A stretch of DNA of 64,000 nucleotides from Warburgia ugandensis (taxonomy: Eukaryota > Streptophyta > Magnoliopsida > Canellales > Canellaceae), in the NCBI GenBank assembly GCA_035236585.1, contig CP141137.1, forward strand, positions 7,766,327-7,830,326, given 5' to 3'. Position 1 is the stretch's first letter. Each line of letters opens with the position of its first letter. The translations under genes were made by a program, and so were the position numbers. The notes below the pieces were generated by a model. That model was not told the origin of the DNA, did no database searches, and saw only the letters and a list, made by a program, of their open reading frames with translations. This document shows positions 22,100 through 34,500 of the stretch, piece by piece.

Positions 22100-22220
22100 C
22101 GGGTACAATTCATTCAGGCTGGCATATTAGGGTTCGCCTACGCCGTTTATACTGCTCTCATCTCTCGGGGACCTGCTACGACTGAGAGCTTTCTTGTCCT
22201 TCCTTCTCTTCTTCTCCGGG
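22100..22220 (+). promoter_or_regulatory. eEF2 core promoter and leader exon (approximate)
   Basis: TTAGGGTTCG at 22127-22136 is a telo-box-like motif, common in plant translation genes. A TATA-like GTTTATAC follows near 22145, then a pyrimidine-rich CTCTCATCTCTC. The sequence then reaches CCGGG|GTAAAG at 22221, a good splice donor. I infer that transcription starts near 22170 and that this is a non-coding first exon, as in other plant eEF2 genes. The exact start is unknown. Confidence 0.5.
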
Positions 22221-24239
22221 GTAAAGACGCAGCTCAAATCGATCAATTGTTGATTCCTTTGCCCCATTTTTCTTATTTAATCTTCTATCGACGTTCGTTT
22301 TTTTTCTCAGATGAATCGCTTTTATACGAGTTTCTACTAATATCTCCCATGAAGCTGTGAATTTTCACATCCACGAGTACTGTTTTGCGTTGAGTTATTC
22401 TGTTATGTGATTTGAGATTTGCAGTTTGAAGGCGAGTTTAGATCTAGTGATTTTCATCGGAGAAGTGCGTAGAAATTATTGATTAATCTTTAGTCTCTCT
22501 TTTTTTTATATCTGCAAGTTCTTAAGGCTGCTTGTAGTTTTCCTCATGTTTGCTTGTTCTCCGATTGTCGTTATTAGATGAGGTTGCTAATCCTATTAGC
22601 TTCAGGCTTTTCGATTTCTGTAAATACTAGTTATTGTTTGTTTTGGTGGACATGAGCTTTCAATGATTCCTGAGATTACGGTTTCGTCGATGGATCTGGA
22701 TATTGAGTTTTTAGATTCTTTCGACTTGGTTGGGTCCTGCATTCGATGGTTTTCTTTTCTTGATTCAAGCCTCTTTGGTCTTGGAGACCGAACTAAATGA
22801 ATCTAAATTGGATTTATTTCGCGGATATATCTGTCTTTTTTTTGGGTTTATTTCAAGGTTTATGCAATACGGAAACATAGCGGTAGCATGTTTGTGTTTG
22901 TTTATCGATGTTGTTGTTTTCTTTATTCCTTCGTTTGTTATTGCTCGGAGTTGTAGCCTTGTAGAGCTTGGTTTTATCAGTAAGATATTTCCGTAGTAGT
23001 TTATCCACAACAATCTATAGGAAACTGCCTTATGTTGCTCTACTTCTGAAGATATTTGAGAAACTGATGTTGATAGTGTCTTTTCGTGTGAAAGTGAAAC
23101 CTTAGACTTTGTGCTCTGTGGAATACTACTGTTCAAGAGCCCACTCTCTTTATCAATTCTGGCAGCCTGGGTGTTTGATAGTTATTAAGTGTGGATTTGG
23201 CTGTTTGACTAAAATAAAAGTGGTTATTTCTGTGCTGAATTGTCATTACTTATATATGGAACATATTCGAATTTCTGTCTATTCAATAACAGATAAAACA
23301 TCTTGTTCTGCTTTAATGAATACCTGAATGATATCAAAAATGAATTCTGAGGCTTGAATAAAAGTGATCAAATTTTCCAAAGTGTCCTTGCTCAAATCCT
23401 TGTTCTGATCATTGGTTTGTTTGCTTATGTTGCTGTCATAATGCACATTGATTCCATCATGTAACAGGCTTATAGAAATTCTATAGGGTTATGGTTGATG
23501 TTTCACAAGGTTCAATTTGGATGCTCTTGTCAGTATGTCATGTACTCCATTTTTTGTCAATGTAAATTTATTAACTTATTATTTATTTTTTTCTCTTCTA
23601 TACGGAAATGACATGGAGTCAGTGGGAGCTCTCTATGCTTCAGATCCTGAGTAAACTTCCATTCAGTTGGAAAATCATGAGAACTCATAACATGCTATGC
23701 TTCTGTTCTCATACTTTTTCTTTGGAAACAATAAAACTTTTTCCATCTGGCATTTATTCAATATTGTTTTGGCACTAAAGAGGTTCCATTAATGAATGAA
23801 GTCCTACCATTCCCCAGGTTGATGAAAATGATGAGTTCCAAAGTTCTTATTGATATTAGGGAACTGAAATTTGTATCTTCTTATATTAGTAAATGCTTGA
23901 ATTAGTACCTTTTTTTTTCACTTTTTTAAGGGTTGACAAAAAGGTAAATAAACTTACGCTGTACTTTTATGTTTGTATATTTTGTATTGTTTTTTTATGC
24001 TTTCTGGTTCACTTTTTCTCATCTTTCCTGGTAAGTGACCTGTTACTGTAAAGATGAATTGCCCATGTACAAAATTCTGTTCTGAGGAAGATGGAAGTCT
24101 GAAAGTAGAAGTAATTCTTTTATATATTTAGCTTCAAAGTCTTAATGATTTATAACATTGACCTGGTTCTATAATTATGTTTTGTCGTTTCATGTGTGTT
24201 TGGATGAATTTCTTATTTCTTTTGTTTTGAACATTGCAG
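22221..24239 (+). other. eEF2 5'UTR intron (inferred), 2.0 kb
   Basis: GT at 22221 and an AG acceptor at 24238-24239 (ACATTGCAG) bracket a T-rich region with no credible coding frame. Leader introns of this kind often raise expression of plant translation-factor genes. The boundaries are read from splice consensus only. Confidence 0.5.
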
Positions 24240-24290
24240 GAATTTTCTTCTTCAGTTCTGCTCCTCTGTTGATCTTTAAAGCATATAAAA

Positions 24291-24674
24291 ATGGTGCGCT
24301 TTCTTGCCAACAGTTGAATATGTTAAATTTTTTCTTTTGGGACAATTCTTTTATTATCCTCTGGTCTCTGATCATTGAATATTTGCTTTTGTCAGGTGAA
24401 GTTTACAGTAGAAGGGCTCCGCAGGATTATGGATCTGAAACATAACATCAGGAATATGTCCGTTATAGCTCATGTCGACCATGGTATGAACTTGTCATTA
24501 TGTTGCTTGCTGGTATTTGATCAGTACCTGGAAAAATGTAACTGTCTGTGCTTCATTTTCTTCCACATGTTTCTACATTCCTGCATATCGTGCTCCTGCT
24601 CTGCAAAGCATATGTTTGCATGCAATCATTGAAGATCCTAGTTACTAGCCTTTTTAATGTGGTACTTCTTTGGT

Positions 24675-24728
<54 letters not shown>

Positions 24729-27700
24729 GAGAAGTTCCAGGAATTTTCCTTTGTAAATAATATTTGGAGAGTTTTGGCGTTTGAGGTGAATGATTTTTGG
24801 GTAGATGACCAGTATCAGCAAAATGATACTGAACACCTTTTGTATTACCAGCTATTCTTGAATGCTAAGCAGTTTGGTCTGGGTAAGAGTGGCCAAGGTG
24901 ACTAGGTCCGTCTTAGGTTTCTTAAAGGTTACCATGCAGCCCACAGTGGAGGCAGTTAACTTACCTCTTTGCTATGAAATCTTATTTCGAAAAGAGTGTA
25001 CATGATATTTTTTACTTCAACTTTATCTTGAAGGGTAGTAGTCCTTCACAGAGGTGAACCTCCTTGAGAAAGGTGCTGAGGACTGTTACCTGTTCTTTTG
25101 ATGCCCAAGCCACTCTATTCCATAGTACAACTCTGTATCAATGGACCCTGAGAGGAATTAATAGCAATGTCTACATAAATTAGTTGCCTTTCTACAGAGC
25201 TCTGAGGCAGGTCTATGTTTTATCAGTCTTGATTCATATAGTAGCTTGTTTCTCCATTTAATGTCAATGAAGATTATGAGACCCTTGACTATGAATGTTG
25301 TACTATATCTTATGGATGGATGTGCCCATTGAACTGCTGTTTTGGGTTCTTGCAGGAAAGTCTACTCTTACTGATTCCCTTGTGGCCGCTGCTGGAATCA
25401 TTGCACAAGAAGCTGCAGGTGATGTTCGGATGACAGACACTCGTGCTGATGAAGCAGAACGTGGTATCACAATTAAATCTACAGGTATCTCTCTGTATTA
25501 TGAGATGAGCGAAGCAGAGCTAAAGAACTTCAAAGGTGAACGTAGTGGGAATGAGTATTTGATCAACCTAATTGATTCCCCTGGGCATGTTGACTTCTCT
25601 TCTGAGGTCACAGCTGCTCTCCGTATTACCGATGGTGCTTTAGTTGTGGTGGATTGTGTTGAAGGTGTTTGCGTCCAGACTGAGACAGTTCTCAGGCAGG
25701 CCCTTGGAGAGAGGATCAGGCCTGTCTTGACTGTCAACAAGATGGATCGGTGTTTCCTTGAGCTTCAGGTGGAAGGAGAAGAAGCGTATCAGACATTCCA
25801 AAGAGTCATTGAGAATGCCAATGTTATAATGGCAACCTATGAAGATCCCCTTCTTGGTGATGTTCAGGTGTACCCCGAGAAAGGAACTGTTGCTTTCTCT
25901 GCTGGTTTGCATGGTTGGGCTTTCACTTTGACGAACTTTGCCAAAATGTATGCCTCCAAATTTGGAGTTGACGAGTCAAAAATGATGGAGAGACTTTGGG
26001 GTGAAAACTACTTCGATCCTGCTACCAAGAAATGGACTAGCAAGAGCACAGGCTCTGCCACCTGCAAGCGAGGTTTTGTACAGTTCTGTTATGAACCAAT
26101 AAAGCAAATTATTAACACCTGCATGAATGATCAGAAGGATAAGTTATGGCCTATGTTGGCGAAGTTGGGCGTTAGTATGAAAGCTGATGAGAAAGAACTG
26201 GTTGGGAAGGCCTTGATGAAACGTGTCATGCAGACTTGGCTTCCTGCTGCCAATGCGCTTCTTGAAATGATGATCTTCCACCTCCCATCTCCTGCCAAGG
26301 CACAGAAATACCGTGTTGAGAACTTGTATGAGGGGCCTCTGGATGATATATATGCTAATGCTATCAGGAACTGTGACCCTGAAGGGCCTCTTATGCTCTA
26401 TGTATCAAAGATGATTCCAGCATCTGATAAGGGTAGGTTTTTTGCCTTTGGTCGTGTTTTCTCTGGAAGAGTTGCTACTGGTGTGAAGGTCAGGATCATG
26501 GGGCCAAACTATGTTCCTGGTCAAAAGAAGGATCTGTATGTTAAGAGTGTGCAGAGAACTGTTATTTGGATGGGGAAGAAGCAAGAATCAGTTGAGGATG
26601 TGCCTTGTGGTAACACTGTAGCCATGGTTGGGTTAGATCAGTTCATCACGAAGAATGCAACTCTAACGAATGAGAAGGAAGTTGATGCTCACCCAATTCG
26701 GGCAATGAAGTTTTCTGTATCCCCTGTTGTGCGTGTTGCTGTTCAATGTAAGGTTGCTAGTGATCTTCCCAAGCTTGTTGAAGGTCTGAAACGCTTGGCC
26801 AAGTCAGATCCTATGGTGCTGTGTCAGATTGAGGAGTCCGGTGAGCACATCATTGCAGGTGCTGGAGAACTCCATCTCGAGATCTGCTTGAAAGACTTGC
26901 AGGAAGACTTCATGGGTGGGGCCGAAATTGTAGTGTCTCCACCTGTTGTATCTTTCCGTGAGACTGTTCTTGAGAAGTCGTGCAGAACTGTGATGAGCAA
27001 ATCCCCGAACAAGCACAACCGTCTATATATGGAGGCTCGTCCACTGGAAGAGGGCCTTGCTGAGGCCATTGATGAAGGGCGTGTTGGCCCTAGAGATGAC
27101 CCCAAAGTCCGTTCCAAGATTCTATCTGAGGATTTTGGATGGGACAAGGATCTTGCAAAGAAGATCTGGTGTTTTGGACCTGAAACAACCGGCCCCAACA
27201 TGGTTGTTGATATGTGTAAGGGAGTTCAGTATCTGAATGAAATCAAGGATTCTGTTGCAGCTGGTTTCCAGTGGGCGTCCAAAGAAGGTGCCCTGGCTGA
27301 AGAGAACATGCGTGGTATATGCTTTGAGGTGTGTGATGTGGTTCTTCATGCTGATGCTATTCACAGAGGGGGAGGTCAAATTATTCCTACTGCAAGAAGG
27401 GTCATATACGCATCTCAGCTGACTGCAAAACCAAGGCTTATGGAGCCAGTTTACCTCGTGGAGATCCAAGCTCCAGAGCAAGCACTTGGTGGTATCTATG
27501 GTGTTCTCAACCAGAAGCGTGGCCATGTATTTGAGGAGATTCAGAGGCCCGGTACCCCACTATACAACATCAAGGCCTATCTCCCTGTCGTCGAGTCATT
27601 TGGGTTCTCAGGCCAATTGAGAGCAGCAACATCTGGACAGGCTTTCCCGCAGTGTGTGTTTGACCATTGGGACACGATGAATGCAGATCCAATGGATTCC

Positions 27701-27796
27701 TCATCACAGGCTGGCCAGATTGTGATCGATATCCGTAAGAGGAAGGGGCTTAAGGAGCAGATGACTCCTCTCTCTGAGTACGAAGACAAGCTATGA
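24291..27796 (+). CDS. EEF2: Translation elongation factor 2 (eEF2), complete
   Basis: GTPase that moves tRNAs and mRNA through the cytosolic ribosome after peptide transfer. Coding exons: 24291-24293 (ATG alone), 24396-24483, 25356-27796, giving 843 aa, exactly the usual plant length. Residues 1-31 come from the first two exons, and G31 is split across the second intron (G|GA). Visible motifs: P-loop AHVDHGKST (26-34), DXXG as DSPGH (104-108), NKMD (158-161), the eEF2-specific [19 protein letters not shown] region near 60 and the diphthamide loop DAIHRGGGQ with His700. Residue 700 is the acceptor for diphthamide, the target of ADP-ribosylating toxins. The C-terminus is PLSEYEDKL, as in plants. 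No frameshift or missing key residue is seen. The 833-aa open frame from 25295 overstates the coding region at its start: 25295-25355 is intron. Both internal introns are GT-AG. Expected to be strongly and constitutively expressed. Confidence 0.98.
24677..24726. repeat. (TC)n microsatellite in eEF2 intron
   Basis: About 25 TC units within the 872-bp intron between the second and third coding exons. Confidence 0.96.
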
Positions 27797-28200
27797 GCGG
27801 TTGGGAGGAGAGATGACTACAATGCGGTGAGTTTTATCTTCTATTCCTTCTATTCCCTCCCCATTTTCCCCCGTCATGTTTTGTACTTGTTACTTCTGTT
27901 GTGCTTGTGGGCAAAAAAGATGCGGTTGCCCCCTTTTTCTTATTTTACAAGTTTTCATAACTGTGAGTGTAAGGATGGAAGGTTATTTTTTTGTTTATGT
28001 AGCATTTTACTATTTTGGACTATTCTTCCGGCATTTATGTTGAGAGACGATTAATCACATGATGGCAAACCCGCCATTGATTTGTGTTTGGTTGAGTATA
28101 TTATGTATTATGTGGTTGTGCAATGTATTGTCTGGTTGGATCACTTCTTAAGCTACCTTCTGTGGGAACGGTCAGCTGTTATGAGTCCTAGCTGCTCTCT
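27797..28200 (+). other. eEF2 3' untranslated region (approximate)
   Basis: T-rich sequence with TTGTGTTT and TATTATGTATTATGTGG motifs that suit a plant polyadenylation region. No clear AATAAA was found, so the cleavage site is a guess. Confidence 0.4.
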
Positions 28201-28249
28201 TTGCACACGTACTTAACTCTTTTGGCCTGAGTCAGGTGTAGTATTCTCT

Positions 28250-29803
28250 ATGGCATGGGTACGCGCTGACTTCTGGATTGGGAATGGAAGTTTTTACGCT
28301 TCGTGGTGACATCTTCCGTTGCAGCTGTAGCGGTTTGCATGACCAAAATGATCCTGCTTGCGCTCTGATGTTTCCCACAATATACTCTTACTGGTGGACC
28401 ATTGTGCTGGTTAGCCAAGGACATGGCGCCAACATTTTCCCCCAAATCAGCATATTCGGCATTCCGGCCCGTATTTTTGCGCTGGGAAAAATTTCGTTGC
28501 TGATCAGCTGTAAACAATTACATAACTACGAACCCAAACCCAAATTCTTCTTCAAAATCCCAAATAAATCAAAGATCAGAGAAACCCACAAAAATATGAA
28601 AAAAAGAAGATCGTTTTGACTGGATTGAACCTGTACTGAACAGGAGATATGGTACAAGCAAGGATTGGTAGACCTGGTCCACTTTGAAAAGTAACTCCAC
28701 TATCGTGCCTTAATAGCTCAAACTCTGGATTCGGTAATCTGCAACTGACCCTTGCCTTTAAATACTAAGCGGATACGCCCTTGAGCGTCCTCTGCGCGGT
28801 TGAGGTGTACGGCATACACCCAAATCATCGCACTCGGCTATACAACCTGCTAGGTTGCACATAAAACATTTTGTGGATCGGAAGAGATCAGATCACTAAC
28901 AACAATCTAATGCCATACATTGAATTTTCTTGGGGTCCTTCGTGCTGGTGAAATTTTATTTTGTAGATCTAAGCTATTTATCTTGGTTAGAATGGCTTTG
29001 ATAGGTTAGAGATCAAATTTCATGTTCCTTGAATGTTGTTAGCCCATTTTTATTTATAAGTGGGAAATAATGGCCATTTTTTTTATATTAATTTTTTAAA
29101 GGTTGACAACTATCATTCAAATGCATCGAGTTCTAATGGGTTATTTATTTTTGGTATGAAAAACATGACTAACAGCATAGTTCTACTGAAAAAAGTTTTA
29201 CCAGAAAAATAAAGCGTGGAGATTTCTACCGAGACTCTTCTTCTAATTCACTGGTGGAATGCTCTCTAGTTTGTCGCTCCGAACAGTTCTTTAGTCAGGT
29301 TAAACAGTAGATTTTTAGGGGGTAGCTCAGACGGAGAACCCAGGTACCTCCATATATTATTGTCATGAGTGGTTCTCTAAACGTATTGGCTTTTCCTTTC
29401 TTGAAAGCAAACCCGAATGAAGGCTGTAGATGGCCGAGGGCGGGTGCTTCATTGTTATTGGGATAACGTCTACCTCCTCGGGTTGGGGAGTAGACTTTAT
29501 AGTGTGTTAGTGGCAGTGGAACAACTGTTAGCTACGCGTGTCAAATATTTAAACTTCTAGCCTTTGCCATGCCATCTAATTGATCCGAATGAGGTTGAGG
29601 TAATTCTTGGAACATGCAATTAAATGAATAATAAAACCATCTCTGATACAGCTTTGAGTGCTTTAAAGGAAGGCAAGATGAAAGAAGAGTAAGAGGATCC
29701 TGAATCCTGCTTCTCTAGCTTCTCTTGTTACAGTGGAACTCAGATTTGTTTAGTTAGGATTGCCTGAACCCCAAAGCAGAGAGAAAACAGATGGAGCAGA
29801 TTA
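28250..29803. other. Intergenic, no gene recognised
   Basis: Open frames on both strands at 28248-28619 overlap each other and lack family features. The 29320s contain a tRNA A-box-like stretch but no tRNA. Confidence 0.4.
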
Positions 29804-29811
29804 CATTAAAG

Positions 29812-29927
29812 GGTCTGTAAGTGTGAGCAGTGCCGCAAGAGTGAGCCTCAATTGTGAAGGTCACGGGTTCGAGACTGCTCAAGTGCAGGTGCGAGTGAGT
29901 GTGTTCACCATTTCAAAAAAGAAAAGA
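29812..29927 (+). repeat. Possible tRNA-derived SINE, not Au family
   Basis: GGTCACGGGTTCGAGACTGC contains a good B-box (GGTTCGANNC). The element ends in A-rich AAAAAAGAAAAG. ATTAAAG occurs on both sides (29805-29811 and 29928-29934). A short related piece (GTGACCTTCACAATTG, minus orientation) is near 33728. Confidence 0.42.
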
Positions 29928-29934
29928 ATTAAAG

Positions 29935-31515
29935 AACAAATTAGGGACATGATTCTCACATTAGACTCCTGTGGTTATACAGTAAACAATTAAAATTATT
30001 TTGCACCACTATTTAGTTTTCAACTATAAAATAGAAAGAATACAATAAAACAAATATTCGAAACACATACTAATAAGTTTGAGGTTTTGACATTGTGGTT
30101 ACCGTGCATTACTCAATGCCTTGGGCTATCTGCTTTTGTTCTGCTGATTTTTTTGGGGAAAGTCGTCAACTCAAGCATGAGCATCATCTCAAATGGGCTC
30201 CTCGTGTGGATTATGTTTTCTCATCTAAAATTCGTTTCTATAAATCCTAACCTTTGATGAGAAATACACAGTCTGAAGTTCTTAACCGTTTGATGGCCTT
30301 TCTGATCTTCAATTCGCAACTGGGTATTTACATGTCATGGCAGTTGATTGGGTCCCCCGACGTACCAAATAGGAATAAATGATGCCTCTGTGACAGAGCA
30401 GATGTTCTTTAGGATACTAAGTAACAATATGCCATTGCAGAGTGCGTTTCAGAATTCAGTCTTTATTCACATGGAAAATGATATGGAATGCCAGATTTAG
30501 GGACTGGTGGAGCACTGTCGCTGGCAAATCATGCATTTCTGGGACTTTGTCATCCTGCTTCCAATTCTCCCTTCTGTGCTTGATTGCCACACAATTCTTT
30601 CTGTTGAAAATTCCTGTACGATTGATGTACATATTTTTGTACGATCCCCTTTTTAGGAGGCACATGCCTATCCCACACTTTCGGCAAGGTATAACTCCAA
30701 CTAGGCCAAGATCTGAATCATTCACAATCAAATTCTTGTTTCCATGAGCTATTTTGAGTTCTATAATGGCTGTGCATAAAACTGCCGTAACTGCCAGAAA
30801 AAGCGATGGCACAGGCCATGCATCTGTTGCTGGATGGACAAGATTAATAGTTTAGACATTCAGAAAGGTGGACTCTACCTGTACTTTCACCGCAAATCAT
30901 CAAATTATGGTGTAGCGTTAGTCCAAAAGCGCCTGGTGCAATCCTTTCCCACTCTTATATGGTGGACTCGCATTTTCACACTTGGAAAATAGCAGCAGAA
31001 AAAGGCACAACTGAGTCTCACCGTTTCTACTTCCTAATGATCCAACAGCTTGTCTCGCAGGCATCGTATAGGTGAACCATCCATCAAGTTTATAATCCAT
31101 CTTAACATGGTACGTCTATCATTTTTCTGGCCATTAACGGGTTTTAGTTTTGGGTGAAAGTAAGAGACACGTCTATGATAGTTAGAATGCACCCATTCTC
31201 TTGCCCATTGAGTGCAGAGGTGAAGTGACTTGTCTCATAATCAAGAGGCTGTGGGTTCATATCAACCTCAAAGCAAGGACTGGCAAATGAGTTTTTCATC
31301 GATTTTATTGATGGCACCAGCTTCGTTGACTACTACTTTTTCTTGGAAATTACGTACATGCATCACATGCACTGCAGTCCCAAATATGAGGGCCAACTGA
31401 GAGAATGTAAACTAATGTATTGCTGCCCTTATCATTTTGTTTCCTAGAACATAATAAATTCAGGACCTAAATTGCACCTATTTAAAGATCTAGAGCATAA
31501 TTCTTTGCTGCGTAA
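29935..31515. other. Intergenic, no gene recognised
   Basis: A 118-aa minus-strand frame (30456-30812) starts with a hydrophobic stretch, PSLFLAVTAVLCTAII. It overlaps a similar-length plus frame and has no family signature. Downstream flank of the GARP gene. Confidence 0.4.
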
Positions 31516-34500
31516 TCATTTGTGTTTTGAGTGTGATGACCAAGAGTTGCTGGTGGAGATGGTTAGGTCTAGGTTGATATATTCTTCATCAACAGGGTGG
31601 TCATAGTCCATGCCATTTCCATCTCTAGATGAGGCTGGTAGGATCTCCTCACCTGCATCAAGTTCAACAGTTGAAAAGGATTCGCTATTGTTTGCACTTG
31701 TTTTCACGTCCCAAGGGCTGAAGGACAGTGAGAGTCCACAGGCTCCATTTGCTTCTCCGATCTCATCGTCCTTGAAAAGCCTATAAACAGCACTTGTTTC
31801 TGTAATCTGCCACCCAAAGAAACGTTTGAGATTAAGTCATTAGCTTGTGGAGTTGATTGAAACGGAAACGAATAAAGTTGGAGCTTTGTAAGAGAGTGAG
31901 ATAGCGCTTTCTTTGTACTTCAAACCATTATAGGGATTGGATGCAACGGAAATAGGTATTACACCAGATGCACTATACTTCTTTCCAGCATGTTTATAAA
32001 CTGAGTAACTGACTCTTAGTGCTTATGCTCACAGACAAAATCATTTTTCATTTTCAATTGGCAACACTGTCCTTCTTTTGGCAAATAAGTTCTTTTACTC
32101 ACCCTTTTAGAAAAAAGTAAAAGAGAGAGAGAGACACACACACAAAGACAAGTGCTTTTATTTCCACCCGTATGACTATGCAGATCGTGTCCTCAGGATC
32201 CGTCCTGTTGTTCACTCATTGGGTCCCAAAAGGTAATTCAATAAGCCATTGATCTTACTATTTTGCTTGGTCACGTATCTAATAGAAGTGATTTGTCTAA
32301 CACATACGGTATATGTTTCTGCATGTTCATCATGCCTTACTGTGATTTACATAGTAATTTCCCTCCTTGCAGGGGTGACCGATGGTGAGCCTTCTTGCTA
32401 AATATTGAAATAGGAAATAGCACTCATTATACCCCCACTTTATAAGATAAGAACACTGCTACTCTGGGAAAAAAAAAAAAAACTGAAAAAACCAGGTCAT
32501 CCCTATTTAGATGCCCTTGATTGTTTGGAGAAAAACAAAGTTACCTCTGTGATGAGCGTATTGTGCTAATAAGAGGTGCACTTTGCATTTTAACTTTTGA
32601 TCTAAGTGCTTCTTTGTTTTCTGAAATGTTTAATAAATTTTAAAGTGGGATTATTATTGTTATTTTCTTTATATGAAAGGATTGCAATTTGTTTTTCAAT
32701 TGAAGAATCATGATGTAGAATGAGCTTGGGTTAGAATTTTTTTGGGTAATTTTGTCTTATTCAAGTACAAAATGGGACATGTAGAGAGGTATGACTTGAT
32801 CAAGAGTTCCCAATGTTATTATTTTATTAAGTGGAGGTACGAATGTTATTTCCTGTATTAAAATTAGTAAGAAAATGGTGAGGCATTTTTTTGTTTACAA
32901 TTAAAGAATCATAAAGCAAATCACTCTCAAACACTCCTAAATCTAACTTCCTTGCAAAGGGAAAGCAATAACTTTAACATGCTACTAAAAATGCTTCAAG
33001 AGAGATGCCGAGTTGTCATTAACCACTGCACTAGACATTTGTTGGCCTATGTTGAGGCTACTTAATCGGGCAAGAATGCTATAGTGGGACGAGACCACAT
33101 GTTGTCACATGAATCCCCATATTTTTATGTTAGTTCAACCTATTCATCTAATTTTTCTAACTTATGAATATCCCATATACCAAAAATCGGGAGTGTTGAT
33201 AATTCTAGAACGCAAAAACCGTGTTTTGTCATTGAATAGGGTATCTATTTTCCTATGATAAAGAACTACAACTTTTCAAATGCCAATTTTCATGTTTTTT
33301 GGATTTTTGGAAATCAAAAGGTAGAGGTGGTTCAAATCAACCAATGGCATTCTCAAGTGGAGGTAGAGCGCCACAAGCCAACTTAACATACTTGTGGGTT
33401 AAGTCGCCCAAGGCTTCTATAGTCCAAACTAGCCCATGGGCTAATTATCCCTAACTCACTACAAGGAAAAGAACATTTTGGTCAGGAATTATGTCAATCC
33501 TATAATGAGGTTGCATGATAGACATTTTAAAATTTTCTTTTTAGCTTTGCCTTTTCATTTATACAAGTTGTTCATCTTATTTAGTCTATCTCATGTTGCC
33601 TAAGTACCAAAAATTTCATATATTGAATCACTTAAAGAATCCTTTTCTTTGAATAGTATACACAAAAGTACAATAACAAAAAGGGGATACTCTCCCTAGT
33701 TACATGGTTTTTTGAGCATTTTAATGGCTGTGACCTTCACAATTGGCTAAGCAGAAGGCTCATTGTATAGAAAACCTTGTTGTTGTTGTTTTTTCAACTA
33801 TACCCTAAACTATATTTCTCTACAATTACACCCAAACGAAATTAATTTTTTCAATCATACCAAAGTTCGGATATATAGCTCTTTATAGCATAATGTAGAG
33901 TCATACATGAACTTCTGGCACAAGCATTAACTTATCAACTGGGCATTAACAAACATACTTGGAATCTAATGTAGTTAATATAGCATAATACAAATGAGAA
34001 AACCCTACTCTTCATTTAGTCTACCTTTTCTCATTGAGAGATAAATGGAGTCCATAAAAGAAAGAGGATGTAGTATACATATTCCTTCGATATGATGGAT
34101 TTTTACCACTATGGGATACATGTGATGCTTCTTCTGGGATTATTAGTGCTAGCATTTCCATGAAACTTAGTCATAGGCATGTCATCCATAAATCTGAAAC
34201 TCAAATTCACTAAAGGAATTATTTGCAACAACTATGTTGCCAATAATTTGCCCAAATCAAAACCCAGTTCACCTATGCATGAATAGGGATGTAGTAAAAC
34301 GTAGGTGAACAAACCAAACTATACAATAGCTCTATGATTGGATGGAGAACCTACATCCTTTTATAGTAGTTAAGCAACCTCTTTCTTCAAAGAGACTAAA
34401 ACTAAACCTTCCCCAATTAGACTTAAAAGTTCTAGACATTCCAGCAAAATCCATAGACTGTAGGATGCTTACAAATAAAGGGTGGAGAGAGCACGGGAAA

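Noticed and set aside
25295..25355. Extension of the eEF2 frame upstream of residue 32
   Set aside because: It is the end of an intron. The true N-terminus comes from 24291-24293 and 24396-24483 and gives the exact family length.
25498..27526. Several antisense open frames across eEF2
   Set aside because: They are shadows of a codon-biased conserved gene and show no independent features.
29318..29360. tRNA-like start (GGTAGCTCAGACGG)
   Set aside because: It matches an A-box, but no B-box, anticodon arm or acceptor pairing follows at tRNA distance.
30456..30812. 118-aa minus-strand frame with hydrophobic start
   Set aside because: It overlaps a plus-strand frame of similar length, has no family signature and shows no clear promoter or splice context. 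Possible but unsupported.
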